From Ustulina deusta (taxonomy: Eukaryota > Ascomycota > Sordariomycetes > Xylariales > Xylariaceae), in NCBI GenBank assembly GCA_023159155.1, contig JAJNNX010000020.1, positions 744,001 through 808,000 of the forward strand: 64,000 nucleotides of DNA, read 5' to 3'. The notes under the pieces are model-generated. The model was not told where the DNA came from. It saw nothing but the letters and a program-made list of their open reading frames with translations, and made no database searches. A program made the translations under genes and the position numbers. Positions 34,194 to 47,400 of this stretch are shown piece by piece; position 1 is the first letter of the stretch, and each line of letters opens with the position of its first letter.

Positions 34194-36654
34194 GCCTCAA
34201 GTATTTCCCGTTTCTCTAAGATTTTCGGGGAGTTTATGACCAAACGAGTATGAGGGAGTATAGATTTAGGAAGTTTGGATGACAAAAGTGAGTTTTGGTT
34301 ATGAGCAATGGCGGCGTATAGGCCTTTCAATGCGAGTCTGTAGCAGGCGATCGGACTGCGCCCTGCACAGCAGGGGTAAAGTGATTCGGTTTGAAATTTG
34401 GGTCGCTGCTCTCTAATGAGTGTTCAGCTTCTTCTACTCAGGGGGGGGGGAAACACTCTATCGGGATCTACCGTCTAACATCTGCTCAACAGCTGGAGCG
34501 TTGTCTTCAGCGAGAACAGTATCTATAGAGCAATTAATTAGTCAGTACAGTAATGTTCCTGGCTCCTGAAACGATAGTGACTCGTTGCCTAGGTAACCAT
34601 CAGTATCTGCTGTAAAAGGGCTGTCAATATTGCTCCCAACCATCAAACCGCGATTACCGAGGCTGGCGTTTGGTCGATTTCTTACAGAGCGATCGGCTTT
34701 CACTAAGTAAATAGGTAGTTAGCTCATCTAGCGGAAATAGAAATTAGGGCTGATAGGCTAGACGCTACTGGTTGGATGCTCAACTAGGCACCGGCGCGCG
34801 AGAGATCTATCCGCCGCTAATCTGGCCCGTGGACTGATGAGGTAAGGCACTATTTACCGATATTATTAGTCTACAGTATCGTGCACCTCACTGCTTAAAA
34901 AGTCGGAATACACTTGCTATGTGAATGGTATCGTCAATATTGTCGGCCATTTTCGATCCCGCGAGAATAATCAACCTATAGGTTAGGTTTACAGTGTCAA
35001 AACTACCAGAATACCTCAAGCGAACGCATCCAACCTATTACCTATTAGGTGGCAATATCCTGAGAGAAGCCTCTCGAGAATTGAGTCTATAGTATAGCCA
35101 ATGGTATATAGTACTGTGGGCGAGGCTTCGGTATCAAAGCGCTGGAGCATCCTGCTGAGGCCCTGCATCAATTGTACGACGTGACAATGTGACCAGGATT
35201 GATGCTGATGTAATATGTCTTTCACGACGGCATAAACTCTGTCTTCTTCCGATTATCAAGCACTCAGCTTATCATTCTATAGGCACCGGATCCGCGGCCG
35301 TGATGCGAGATTTCACTCGTAAATGAGTTGCCAATTAGTTGCTTTAGCGGCCGGGATAATTTTTCGTGACTTTATTCCCTTTCTTATTCGTATCTCAAAA
35401 AAAAAAATTCTTTTTCTTTTTTCGCTTCCGCAAGATATGGGGCGGATGACCTGTTCTCTTCTCCATAGTTTCTCTCCTTGTCCTAGTGTCAGAGCACGCG
35501 ACCAGTTCTAGAATATGATGTTGAATCTGACCGCAAGTGTGCTCCCGTTTCTGGCACGCTTGCTGCCTGCGGTAGCGTGAATGTACATTGATGAAGATGC
35601 TGAAGCATCGGGGTCCAGATGACGATCACAAGCCAGCTCTTGACGACGATGACGCGTTAATCGCGAGACAGTGCACTTTCTACCAATTAGTTGGCCACAA
35701 AGACCCGGAAATGGGTACATGTAAGCAGAGATATTGGCGAAACGCAGAGCACTGCGGACCAGGAGAACCTGTTGAGAGTTGCGAGAGATCCCATCCCTTC
35801 TCGCCAAGAAGGTGTTGACCCTTGAGGATAGTCCGCATCAGGCACCCGCCATTGCGAAAGCGGTCGAGATCATAGGTATTATCTCTGTAATTACAGGGCT
35901 AGAAGAGGCCAGGTCCTAGCAATAGGATCCCAATTAGATGATGTATACCCCTGGATATTTGTACGTTTTTATTTGGGTTACATCGATGTTTATATAATTA
36001 CCTACATTGTTGACAGCGACTTGGAGGCCAGGAGGGCGCTATAGTGGCGGAGCGCTCGCAAATCTGTAACAGACCTCTGTGCCCTGTTTGTGCAATAGTA
36101 GTTCTCTCTAGCCCGTATAGCTTCACATATAGTATATTTCCTACACTTGATCAATTGATCCCCCAGGAGAACAGAGTGATTACTATGCTAGGAAGTGCAA
36201 GTTCGGCCTATCTCCTGGTGTAGGGGCGCTGCGACATGTCCACAAGGTGTGAACAGCTATTTACAGTTTCCCACTTCAATATCGTAAGGTATCTCATCAT
36301 GCTTGTTAGCGACGTCCTCGGTGCAAGCTTTGAGGAAGCAAGCCTAGAGGAGATACAGGATGTGTGTGCCTGCCCCATGCGGGATCACTTGGGCTGCACT
36401 CTCTCCCTCTACGCATCGCCGCTGGTGAAGTGTGGCCTTGTTTCTAGAAGGTATTACGCAATTGTTTCGGCGCCGGGTGCGGTTGACTACGGGGGAAACT
36501 ATCATTTACCTTATTAGACTCAGCTTCACGTAACCGTTGCTTTGCATCTCTCGATATCATTCTGCCTACCTAGTCTCGTTCCTTCACGTCCGTTTCCACG
36601 TACTTTGATATAATTCCAGTATTATGCGTTTCCCCCAGTCTTTCTCCTTAAACC
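34194..36654. other. AT-rich spacer with weak small frames
   Basis: No convincing gene. Poly-G near 34441-34450 and A/T runs near 35397-35420 are present. A frame near 35591-35818 encodes a short acidic peptide with five cysteines, and one at 36236-36517 encodes 93 residues of no known family; both are too weak to call. Confidence 0.35.
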
Positions 36655-39600
36655 ATGAATCCTCTTTGGCCTCCTCCACCCGGCCCCGGTTTCACCAAAT
36701 ACTACCCTTACGAGCATTCGTCATTTTTGGGCAAAAACAGTTACTTACTTTACCAGGCATACCAGAAACGCTTCGTCACATGGCTTGTTAAAGCCGCAGC
36801 CGAACATGGAGAACATTTCCACGGTGTTGATCAGAGCCTCACGGAAACATTCGTCCCCTTCAACAAATTGATTCGTCTTGCCGAGGTAATCGCGCGCCAC
36901 GGCGAGGTACCCCAGTCTGCACTCGCTCATCTTAATTTCCTGCTGCAGTTACGCGGGGATTGGGACCCTGGAAACGAGAAGAAGCCCGCGCCGGCTTCGG
37001 AACCAGAAAATGAGAAGGATCTCGTGCCGGAATGGGAACCTAAAAACAAGGAGACGCTCCGGTTCGGCTGGGACGACGAATGTGATCAAATTGACGACGA
37101 AGTTGATCCAATTGACCATGGAGTTGATCCAATTGGCAATGAAGCAGATAATAATGCTCACCAACATTTCTTGGCAATGTCAACTCTGCGTCAAGTCAGA
37201 AGCCTCCTGATGTTGGCTCCTATAGTTGTAGGCCAGGCTGAGTTCGTCGAAGAAGATTATTCCTTGCCTGTGTTACCGGGTGAGGCATTCTGTAAGTAAT
37301 TTCGAACGTCATTTTCTTCTTACTCCGTACATTTCAAGATGCAAGAAATCATGGTTAACTTGGGAATTCACCTTGGAAGTTTCTTCGCTCCTAAAACACT
37401 TATAAGCACACTTAGAATGGAAAGTACTGACTCCAATTGTTGTAGTCGCCTGGGTGTGTTTTTTTAACGACTTGCTCGTCATACGAGAATATCTGAAAGT
37501 GTATTGGCACTCTTATCAGCAATCCTTTGGATCCTTGACTTCGGCAGCCCTTGTCACCAATACAGCTATCTGGTCAGTATGATCGAGTCTCCCGTACCCT
37601 ATTTTGATCTCCCTCGGGGACAAAAGCTGCATGGATGGATTTTCTACTCCTATAACTCCTCAACGTCCACTAAACCTTTCATACTATTCTACTATGAGCA
37701 GAAAATATTAATTCTTGATGTCCATTAGTCTGGTACGAGCAAACTGTGAGGCCCATATCAAAGCTACAGCGCATCTGCCTGGTATGCCAACCGAGTACAA
37801 TATTACCGAATGGATTTGCCGAGGAATCACTGGAGAATTCGCACCAGATCACACTTTCGAGGAGAGCTGGCAAAATTACGAGGCGAGTTGGTGTTGCTAT
37901 GAAGTTCAATCCAGCTTGAAAGCGAATGAATCCCTCGATCCAGACGGGTGGCAAAAATGCCTTACAATAGATCACGCAGATACTTTAAGAGAGACTGTGA
38001 AAGCAATGGATTCTCAGCCAGATTATGGCATATACAGAGCAGCCGCTGTCGATTTATTCGCAAATCGTTTTTGTTACTTCATGCATAACATCCATCTTCG
38101 AGGTTGGGACAGAGACGACCCCACTCTTCTCCCTTGTTTCGATGAGCTCACAACCGGCTGGTTGTTGTGGGAAAGAGATCCCGATTTCAAAATGGGAATT
38201 ATGCCACTTTGGCTTACAGTGACCTTCCAAATTTATGCGGATATCAGGTTGACTCTTGGTCGCTATTCTCCCACCGCGGTCGAGGATCTCAAGGAGCACA
38301 GTCGAAACCGTATCGAACTTTTTTCGAAATATTTATCCCGCACCAATACAGAGAAGGGTCAGATAACCGAACTAGAAGAACGACATAATGTACAGGCTAA
38401 AAATCACCTCTTTACCACCATACAGTTGGTTGCAAAATGCATAAACAAGGATAATTACATCAGGGCCATTAAGCGCAGATCCGGTCTTGGAGAATTAGAG
38501 TTTATCAAGAAATATTGTGAGCTACCTGAATTCTATTTTCTCGAACAGGGCCCGGCGCTCTGCGGCATGCAGTCATGGTGGATAGAGCAGCAGTATAGGA
38601 TTTTCGAGTACCACGCACTCAAACTGCACGAGGCAATCCTGCCAGCAGCTCTCTTATATGTGTCGATGCGCAGGTTGGGGCTAATTGGTCAGTGGGGAGA
38701 TATGGATTTTGTCCGTCAGTGGCCCTATCTAGGTTGCCTGCTATTTTCCCTGTCCTTTACGCCTAGCAAAAGATCTATTTGATATAGAAAGCAACTGATC
38801 TTTCTTTTAGTTATGACCCGAGGTGCAGACATTTTACATCCCATGCACCACCGCTGGGAACACTATGAGATTTGGCCAGACCGCCTCAGAGTCAATATGT
38901 CCATTAACAGTAGGCTGTTCCTATCGCCAAGTTTCCATCTTAGTCACTAACCTATTAACACCTTAATAGTGCACTTCGCAAGTCTTTATGCACAGCCTCC
39001 GGTCCGGTATCATCACAACCCCCTCGCTCGCTATCTTGCTGGTTTATTCACGCTCTACTTTGCGCCCAATCCCCGTGAATTTAGACTATATAGTTCAGGG
39101 CCTCCGTCCGCCAACACTCTGCGCAGGATAATACGCCGTGTTTATCCTTACCCCCACGTGGCTTGGAGAGAAAAGGCAATCCACGACCTGAGGGAGAAAA
39201 ACATTACCAACATATTTGAGGTATTGTATCTAGTGTCAACAGCCCGTTACTTTGACGAATCGATGGCGTGCTTCGATTGGTTTAGCATGCATGATACCTG
39301 CAAGAAGTTTTTAGTTTGTCTGAGGGACAAGTATATGGAAAGTTACAACGCATATCTCAGTAAGTCGCGATCTTCTCTCGCTCCATTGGAGGTTCTTCTA
39401 TCAATATTATCATTAATATTGTCTGTCACTATGATGATTTGTCTTCTATTGCTACGTCACTCCTTATTTTGTCAGTTCGTGGGCGACTACAGCTCACCAC
39501 TGGCCTCTGATTTAGACAAGGACCCATTCTCAGGGTCAAATCGCCCCCCGGGCGATGAAAGCAATGGTCTAGGTTCTTTGATTGCCTTGTTTTCCATCTT

Positions 39601-40264
39601 ATTTAAAGAACCCTCTGATAGAGGCACTGAGAACCTAATCATGGCTAGTCTCTGTATTGACCCACATGCGACGCAGTCTTACGATATCCAAGATATAAAA
39701 CACTTTTTTGAGCGATGGGGGGATGGTATTATATGGCATATGGGGGAGCTGGGGATTTCGCTCGAATCTGCCGCAGCCGTCTTTCAACCTCTGGTCGAGC
39801 AAGAGGGGTGGGCAGTTTTCACCAAGGCAGCCGAAACGCAACGTGGGCATCACAAAACAAGAACCGAACGCCCAGACCACTTGACCGATTTGTACGAGCA
39901 GGCTGAGCGCCGCAAATGGTACCACCCTTGCCATACCCCCCAAACTGCAGAGTAAGTTTCCCATTGCTGGCCACTCTTCTCTGCTATATGTCATATAGTC
40001 CTCATATTACCTTTTAGAACCATCCACACCTGCCACTTAATATAGCCCGTCATCCTTGCACTGCTTACTAGTTTCGTTAGTTCGAGTCAGAATTCAGTTT
40101 GCACACCTACCTCAGAGACGCTTTCAAATGATTCTGCCGCCGCATATCTTCAGAGCTCATACGATCCCGGGCAAAACGAGCACGCAATTGCAGACAGCAG
40201 CTCGAGATCGAGCAGCCCCACGAACTCAAGCGTCTCAGCCGCGTCAACTTCCACGTTGAAGTAG
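36655..40264 (+). CDS. DUF6604-like fungal protein
   Basis: Hand-spliced exons are 36655-37291, 37446-37572, 37729-38732, 38811-38909, 38970-39951 and 40081-40264, all in phase, about 1010 residues. The N-terminus (YQKRFVTWLVKAAAEHG, then LNFLLQLRGDW) and the second exon (FAWVCFFNDLLVIREYLK, TNTAIxL) match the layout of the DUF6604 domain, common in Pezizomycotina and of unknown function. A short DEVDPIDHGVDPI repeat lies in exon 1. The last exon, reached through a donor that overlaps an apparent stop (GA|GTAAGT at 39952), adds a Ser-rich tail (SSSRSSSPTNSS). A further intron is likely inside 39360-39515: it starts GTAAGT, and its in-frame translation is a spurious-looking hydrophobic stretch. 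No signal peptide or catalytic motif. Exon boundaries other than the first two are provisional. Confidence 0.7.
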
Positions 40265-40615
40265 GCTAAAGCGAAACGGTTCTGGTCAGAATAAGGGAGG
40301 ACGGACTCGGCTCCGGATTGAATGCGCAATGGTTACCTGGTTTAACAGCGGCGACAACAAGAAAAACGACTGTGGATGACTTTATGATGTCTTTGGGGCT
40401 AGCTCTCTAGAACATAGCGTAAAATAGAAGTATTATGTAGCGTTTGATCAGCGATAATATTACCCTACCATCTCTTTATGAGACTTGTAGTTCGGTTTCG
40501 ACGCTGGATCGTGTTGTGGAATGAGTGAGATTATCAAGCTATTGAGTAGTTCTAATATCGTCTACATTTCTATATACACTATTGATTGGGATAGGTCTCC
40601 GGCCACGCCAAAACT
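40265..40615. other. Convergent 3' region
   Basis: Between the 3' ends of the DUF6604-like gene and the UNC93-like gene; nothing recognisable inside. Confidence 0.45.
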
Positions 40616-42150
40616 TTATACGGTATCCCTCCCGACACCCGCCTCAGCGGAGGCGAATCTCCCCTTTTCTCCCGGAAGGATGACGATAGGTGCCTCGGCG
40701 GCCTTCTCGATGTCGCTTTCCAGTTCCGCATCTGGTGTGGCCGGATTCTCTATGTCATTCGTCGTCTCCACTGGTACATGGTCGCGTACAACCAGCCAGG
40801 TAGGGTACACGGAGAGACCTGTGGCGTATACGTCAGTAAATGAATAATCTGGCTGGCCACGGCAGAAGTCAGAGACTATTACTTACCTAGCAAGATCGTG
40901 TTCACGGCCAAGGGCACGCGACCCCCGACCCACGAGCGGGTATTCAGCCCGAAGCTGACCGCCTGCGCGAGACTCTCCTGGCCGCGCAGGATGCCGGAGA
41001 ACCGGGCAAGCTCCGAGATGTTGTCCGTCTTGGTCGAGACGAGGTAATACAGCCAGTTCTGGAGGCCCTGTCTCGCGAAATCCCACAGTAGCAGGACGAA
41101 GTACCCCTCGACGAAGCCCTTGTCCTCCCAGTCGTAGGCGGGAGGGTTAGCCGTGTATTTCTCCTGCACAACCCATCCGTAGACCCAGGCGACGATGTGC
41201 AGGACGACGGCGTAATAGAAACCCCACACAATGCGCTTCTTGACGGGGATTCCCTTGTAGTCGAGGAGTGTGCTCATGAGCTGCGAGGAGAGGAGCGTCG
41301 CGAAGTTCGTCGTGAAGCCAATCAACGCCCGGGCTCGGACGCCGAAATAGTATGTTTGGAAATTGCCCGAGTACTGGTTGAAGTAGGCCGCCCAGAAGAT
41401 AGGCAGGAGGAGCAGGATGTCCTTCCGCGTGCTCACTTCCCAAAGAGCTTTCAACTCCCCCTTGAACGTCTTCTCCGCCTTGATGATGACCTTGCTGCCG
41501 TCGGAACGTTGGACTTTCTCCGGAGGGGTCAGGAGGAGCGCGATCGGGGCCGCAAGTGTCTGCAACGCGGTGAAGACTAGGTACGTCGTATAGCTGACCT
41601 TGCCTTTCTTCTTGGCGCTCGCGTCGTGGTTGAGAGCGAGGACAATGGCTCCTCCGACGAGGGGTCCACCGGTGCGGAACCAGAGCCAAATGTTCAGATA
41701 CCGTCCCCTCTTGCCGGGCTCGGGATACCCCAAGGCAACGGCGCCCTCGCTCGCCCAGAACAAGCCGGCGCTAAACCCGCACGTCACGGCACCGAACAGG
41801 ACTAGCCATTCGACGCCGTACCGGTTGTTCAAGTACAGACCGGCCGAGTAGACGGGGTAACCCACAGCCCCGAAGAACAGCGTCCACGACAGCCCAATTC
41901 GGTTCGCGATGGGCCCGCCGATAATACACATGATGCCTAGGATGCCGAACACGAGGGCGTTGGCCGCATTCACGAGATACGGCTTCTCGGCACCGCCCGC
42001 GCCTAGCTGGTTCATGGCGTTCCATAGACCCGGCGCGATGAAGCCGACGGCACCGATAACGAAGGCGTTGAATAGCGTCGTGCGGTACCATAGCCGCTTG
42101 ACGGGGACCGCCTCTTGAGACGAGGTGTCTTTGGAAGTCTGCTCGGCCAT
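40616..42150 (-). CDS. UNC93-like major facilitator transporter
   Basis: Exons 42150-40887 and 40818-40616 join across a 68-base GTAAGT...CAG intron to 488 residues. About 11-12 membrane segments are visible, starting with FNAFVIGAVGFIAPGLWNAM. The loop between segments 2 and 3 (GPIANRIGLSWTLFFGAVGYPVYSA) and the segment FGAVTCGFSAGLFWASEGAV are characteristic of the UNC93/DUF895 branch of the MFS. The cytosolic C-terminus, supplied mainly by exon 2, is acidic (TPDAELESDIEKAAEAP). Fungal members are annotated as ion-channel regulators or as transporters near metabolite clusters; the substrate is unknown. It lies in tandem 5' to 3' behind the BSP-type peptidase, with no sign of a shared promoter. 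Confidence 0.87.
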
Positions 42151-42578
42151 GGTGGCTTGGTTAGTGGTGGACGAGCCGAGCCGTGTAACTTAGTACTATT
42201 AGTGTGAGTGAGGACGGCCCGAATCTTGTGTCGTAGGTCTGGGGATAATCACGCCTATTAATGTCCTACTGCATATGGGCAGACCGCGACCTCGGTAGGT
42301 TTGGGTGATGACCCACACCGATGGCGACATTCTCTTGCCCGCGTGCGGCCAGGGGCCTGACCTCAGCACAAGCTTGCATGATTGGTCTCGATGGAGTTGT
42401 GGCGGCCTATCGAACTGACCATACTCTGATAACAAAAAAACTTACCTGCTTGCGTGCTCGGTGCGCTAGCGATCAACGGCTATTCGAGGGATATTTGTAC
42501 GAACTGTGAGGAGATTCTATTGCGGAAGCGAGGTTCTAGATTCCCAGCAATTGTTCAGCTCCTGTCGCCCCTCCCCCC
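42151..42578. other. Promoter of the UNC93-like gene and 3' end of the BSP gene
   Basis: Short spacer between two minus-strand genes; no additional gene recognised. Confidence 0.45.
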
Positions 42579-43409
42579 CTAGTTCGCTTGCTTCTTGTAG
42601 TCTTCCCACAGCTGCTCGACCGGCCGGCCTAGAATTCCCGTCCAGAAAGATTTCTCCTCGTACTTGCTCGTCCTCAACCCCTCATTCAGCCGCCTCACCG
42701 TACCCTCGCCGAACCTCTCCTCGAGGTACTGCAGGAAATACGCCGTGTGCTGATACCCGGCATCCCATTTGCCCTTGACCTCGTCGCCTTTTTGCCAGTG
42801 CGGCGGCGCCAAGCCAGCCCCTAGACGCACCCAGTCTGCGACCCCCTCTATCAGCCCACCCGGTGCGTGGCCGTGGCCGTTATACTGATAGCAATGCACG
42901 AGCTCGTGAATTATGACACCCTCGATCTCATGGCTGCGCCTGTCAGGCGAGATGGAGGCGATGTAGTGGGATGAGAAGTGGATTTCCTTGTGTTGCTCCG
43001 GGTCAAGATCAATGCCTGTCGTGTACGCCACCCCATCCATGGGTCGGACTATGAGCGTCACGCTGCGTGTGCTGGGCATGCGGTATCCCCCGCTGGGATG
43101 AACATAGAGGGCCTTTTGCACCCGCGAGACCGCGGAGGGAAGGAGAGTTGAGGGGGAAATACTCGACAGGAAGATCGATGTCCCATCGTCTGCGAGGTCG
43201 TTGAAGTGAAGTCGTAGATGGGGCTGGGGGAATTCCCCGGTAGATGGAGAGGAGGCACCATTGGCCGATGAGGCTGTCTGGTCGTCTGGTGCTGGAGCCT
43301 CTTCCTCTTTGGTCCGTTCAGGGAGTGGCGTGGATGTTGGGTCTGCGGGCGACATGCTGGGGACGAAGATGGGCGGTGGGATGGGTGTGGTGTTGGGGGG
43401 CAGAGACAT
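42579..43409 (-). CDS. BSP-type (plant basic secretory protein family) putative zinc metallopeptidase
   Basis: Single-exon gene, 276 residues. The first 70 residues are Pro/Ser/Glu-rich and lack a signal peptide, so the protein is probably intracellular, unlike the secreted plant members. The core carries the zincin motif HExxH (VIIHELVHCYQYNG) followed by GLIEGVADWVRL, where the Glu-Gly-x-Ala-Asp element of this family completes the zinc site. The C-terminal YQHTAYFLQYLEERFGEGTV is also typical, and the protein ends LWEDYKKQ. Substrate unknown. Catalytic residues are intact. Confidence 0.85.
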   Translation of the reverse strand: MSLPPNTTPIPPPIFVPSMSPADPTSTPLPERTKEEEAPAPDDQTASSANGASSPSTGEFPQPHLRLHFNDLADDGTSIFLSSISPSTLLPSAVSRVQKALYVHPSGGYRMPSTRSVTLIVRPMDGVAYTTGIDLDPEQHKEIHFSSHYIASISPDRRSHEIEGVIIHELVHCYQYNGHGHAPGGLIEGVADWVRLGAGLAPPHWQKGDEVKGKWDAGYQHTAYFLQYLEERFGEGTVRRLNEGLRTSKYEEKSFWTGILGRPVEQLWEDYKKQAN

Positions 43410-44402
43410 GAGTGAGACGGGAGGCTGAAGGCCACGGATTATATAGGTACTACCTATATGGATTTATATTGCATGTGCACAGCCACGACACGATGAGCCG
43501 TCGTCTCACATGGCTGGAAGGGGAAAGAATCCGGCCTATTTGGGAATGGAAGAGCCAACTCGAATTTAACCCTCGAGCAAGATCACTTAGCAAAGGACTG
43601 TATCCTATGCTAGGTATGATAACTACAGAAACAATTGAAAGCTCGCCAGCTGGTTGAAGATGTTGTACATGTAACAAACAGTTGGGAGAGAGATGAGACA
43701 CATAATCCAGCCGGCGGTCATAAATAATACCTACATATATATACCTCGGACACTTGCCTACAAGGTATCTCGTAGGTCTGCACTGTACCGTGAATGCCTG
43801 TATGTGTACCATGTTGCCCCTCATCTCCAGTATCTGTAGGTACCTAATTAGTGGACTACCCAGCTGCTCGGCCGATGGTTCGGCGGGGCAACACAGGGGT
43901 ACAACAGGGGTAAATAGTGCTCAATTCAACCCCTGATTGGCTAATCCCCTCCCCTGGCAAGGGATACTCTGGCAACTAGCAACAACAACCAGCAATTTGT
44001 TGTCAAATAATATTTTGTTGTTGTCACAACCAGGCTAACCCACCTGATAACCTAGCCTAGACTATCATCTCGAAAGATAGAATTTATCATCTACCGACTT
44101 ACATCCAGCACTTTCACGTTTCTCCTATATGCCACGGCTCCCACAACCCCTCCAATCCGTATTTCCGGCCTCAATACCTATATCGCCACACAGCGTGCAG
44201 ACGAACGCCGATGCACCTTGAACCAATCTGAGTATTCCCCTTCCATCCACATTGGCCGTGTCGCCCAGCTTCCCCAAATCTCCGATCTCCGCATTCAATC
44301 GACGCCGAACCTCCTGAACACCGTCGCCAATCACACAACAAAGAACACGGCATTTTGTCCGCGCACGTCGAGGTCCTGCCAGATCCGCCATCCTCGGGGA
44401 TC
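43410..44402. promoter_or_regulatory. Divergent upstream region of the BSP peptidase and stu1 genes
   Basis: About 1 kb between divergent starts. It contains a CCTA/TAGG motif near 43837-43848, a GTTGTTGT-rich stretch near 44000-44030 and a long C-rich leader before the stu1 start. No gene recognised. Confidence 0.45.
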
Positions 44403-47400
44403 ATGGCCGAAAGACTCACTGACGACCAGGTCCAAGGCCTGCTGACCATCCTGAAGAAGGACACCACCATCGATGCCAAGGTCCAGTATGTTACCGTCAT
44501 CAAGTCCGGCATCAAGCAGCACACCGTGCCCGATACTTGCGTCGCGCCTCTCTTCGAAGGTCTGCGCCAAGCCTCGACCGCCCAGCACGCCGCGCTCGTC
44601 AACGCCGGCTTCACCGCGCTGAACCACCTGCTCACGCGCCTGTCGCGCCAGGACCCAAAGTACCTGCTGAGAGAGGCGAAGCAGACCCTGCCCCTCATTG
44701 TCGAAAAGATGGGCGACCAGAAGGACAAGTTCAGGGCCTTGGCTCTCCAGGCTATGGCGACCATGTACGCCCATGTGCCTGCCGATGCTGAGAGATTCGT
44801 TCGCAATACTGCCATGGTTGGCAAGAATCCAAGGGCTAAAGAATCAAGTCTGCAATGGTTGCTTCAGGTACGGACCACCCTAGGACGATCGCCGATCGGA
44901 GTGAAGGCGCGCTGACTTGGCTTAGATGCACAAAGAACACGGCTTGCAATTCCGGTCCTACGTTCCGACGTTGATGGAGTTGCTGGAAGATGCGGATGGT
45001 ATGGTGCGCGACGCTTCCAAGGCAGCCGTCATCGAGCTTTTCAGGTACGTGAGAGCGTAGCAGTATCGATACTCAAATCTCTAACGATGCTGTAGGGAAG
45101 CGCCGAACGCGGCAAAGTCGGATCTGAAGAAGCAGCTGAAGAATTTCAAAGTACGTCCTGCTATTGAATCAGCTATCGTAAAAGAGTTGAACCCTCCAGG
45201 TGCGAGGACCGATCCCGAGTCTCGTCCCGCATCCGCTATGCAAGTTCGACCCAATCTCGCTGCGAGTACTTCGTCCCTTATGAGCGACAGGCCAACCACA
45301 CCAATGCTCCCAGAAGCAAAGACGGAATCGGTTGAACCCACATACGTTAATACCCAACGAGAACTCGACGAAATCATCAAGGGCATGCACCAGTGGTTCG
45401 AAGGCAAAGAGACCGAACAGAATTGGATGAAGCGAGAAGAAAGCATGGTGAAGCTGCGGAGGCTCATCGCTGGCAATGCCTCGACAGATTTCCCCGACCT
45501 ATTCGTTGCTGGCTGTCGTGGTCTCCTAGACGGTATCATTAAGGCTTCCATTTCGCTGCGGACAAGTTTGTCCAAGGAGGGCTGCGCTTTGGTCCAGGAT
45601 CTAGCCATCACCTTTGGCGCCGGAATTGACCCAATGGTGGAGTTGCTGATGCAGACCTTCATCAAGCTTTGTGCGGCCACTAAAAAGATAAGCTCGCAAC
45701 TTGCCAACTTAGCCGTCGATACACTTATTGGCAGGACGACATACACTATGAGGATCATGCAACACATATGGGCTGCCTGTCAGGATAAGAATGTACCACC
45801 GAGATTATACGCAACTGGGTGGCTAAAGACTCTGTTAAAGAAGGAGGCTCACCACAAGAACCATCTTGAACATGGAGGAGGCTTAGATCTGATTGAGAAA
45901 TGCATTAAGAGGGGCCTCGCTGATCCGAACCCAGGTGTTCGAGAGAAAATGCGATCTACATACTGGGCATATGCATCTGCTTGGCAAAACAGGGCCGAAA
46001 CGATCATGAATGGTCTTGACACTACGGCGCAGAAGCTACTCCAGAAGGATCTAGGCAATCCAAACGTGCCGAAGAAATCGGAGCCGGTTGTTCGCCCTGG
46101 CTTGGGTCTTTCTAAAAGTACCATGGGTAGCTCTAAGCCCTCGTTGCGTGAGACGGTGATGGCACAGAAGAAGGCTTTAGCCACTAGAAATCTCCCGGCA
46201 AGACCAGGATCCGCAATGGCGACACTATCGCCAATGCGGACAGCTCCGACCACGTCGGCTGCTTCCTCATCACAGCCTGGGACTCGAGTTCGTCCAGAGT
46301 CTGCAATGAAATCACATGGTGGCATGTCCGTGGCGCCCATGCGGCCAGCTAGGAGACGGCCCGAAATAGCAGCCCGACCCGCCACAGCAGGTCCGTACTC
46401 AGTCCGAAGCCATGATGGACCATCAGGTGAACGGTCGAGTCCGGAAAGTATCAAGTCTAAAGCTATAACTCCTAAGACGATATCAGGATCTCCTAGAAGG
46501 ACGGCTCCAAGAACTCGTCCCGGCCATGCTGCAACTGCGAGCGAATCGAACATCGGCGCTTCTACACCGTCGAAAACGTCTGTGAGCAAAGCTGTTGCTT
46601 CTCCGCGGACAAGTCCCGCCAAAGCCAAAACAACACTTGACCATCCCCCGTCAAGTAGCCCTTCCAGGGATGAGAATCTCACTTTTGTTGGTATGCCATC
46701 TATTGAAAGCCTGAGAGAGAGCCTACAGCCTTCTTCGCCCCGAATTGTTGTCTCGCCCGAGGACGCATCTCATGCTACTCAACTCGCTTCACCAGCGGTT
46801 GTTTCATCTTTAGAAGTTGATCCTTCCTCTCCATCAGAACCACAGAAGGACGAGAATACAATGCTATCTAGCACGCCTAAAGCAACACCATCAAAGCCAG
46901 TACAAGTGTACGAAGATCCCTTCATTGATGATCAGACAACGCCGCAGCCACAACCGAATAAGCCTACGGAACGGCCTGCACTTGAGGACATCCCAGTCAA
47001 CGAAGATGTAGCCAAGCTTTCTCAAATCCCAGCAGAAATTGGTGATATAGCTCCACCTTGCTCTCCGGATAAGGCACGCCAAAATTCTCGTCTCCTTGAG
47101 AGCGGTATCACACGCGTCAAGGGCCAAACCTTAGACGTGCATGGCTTCCGCAAGTTGCAGAGCTTAATCCGTGAAAACAAATTGCCTCTCGACGACGACA
47201 AGTTCAATGCACTCTTGGCAGGATTGTTTGATTATCTTGAGTCACCCCTTGAGGGCCTTGCTGCCCAAAAGGCACAAGACATTAAGGCACAAGTCCTCGC
47301 CACCATAAAACTTCTCCTTAAGAAGCATAGCGACGACTTTCAGCCTTATATCTCACAGGGTCTGGAGTCATTGCTGCGTACGCGAAGTTCTTATGATGCC

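Noticed and set aside
36236..36517. 93-residue frame upstream of the DUF6604-like gene
   Set aside because: No signal peptide, domain or splice support; AT-rich setting.
45849..46682. 277-residue minus-strand frame inside stu1
   Set aside because: Antisense of the Ser/Pro/Arg-rich linker of Stu1; no independent features.
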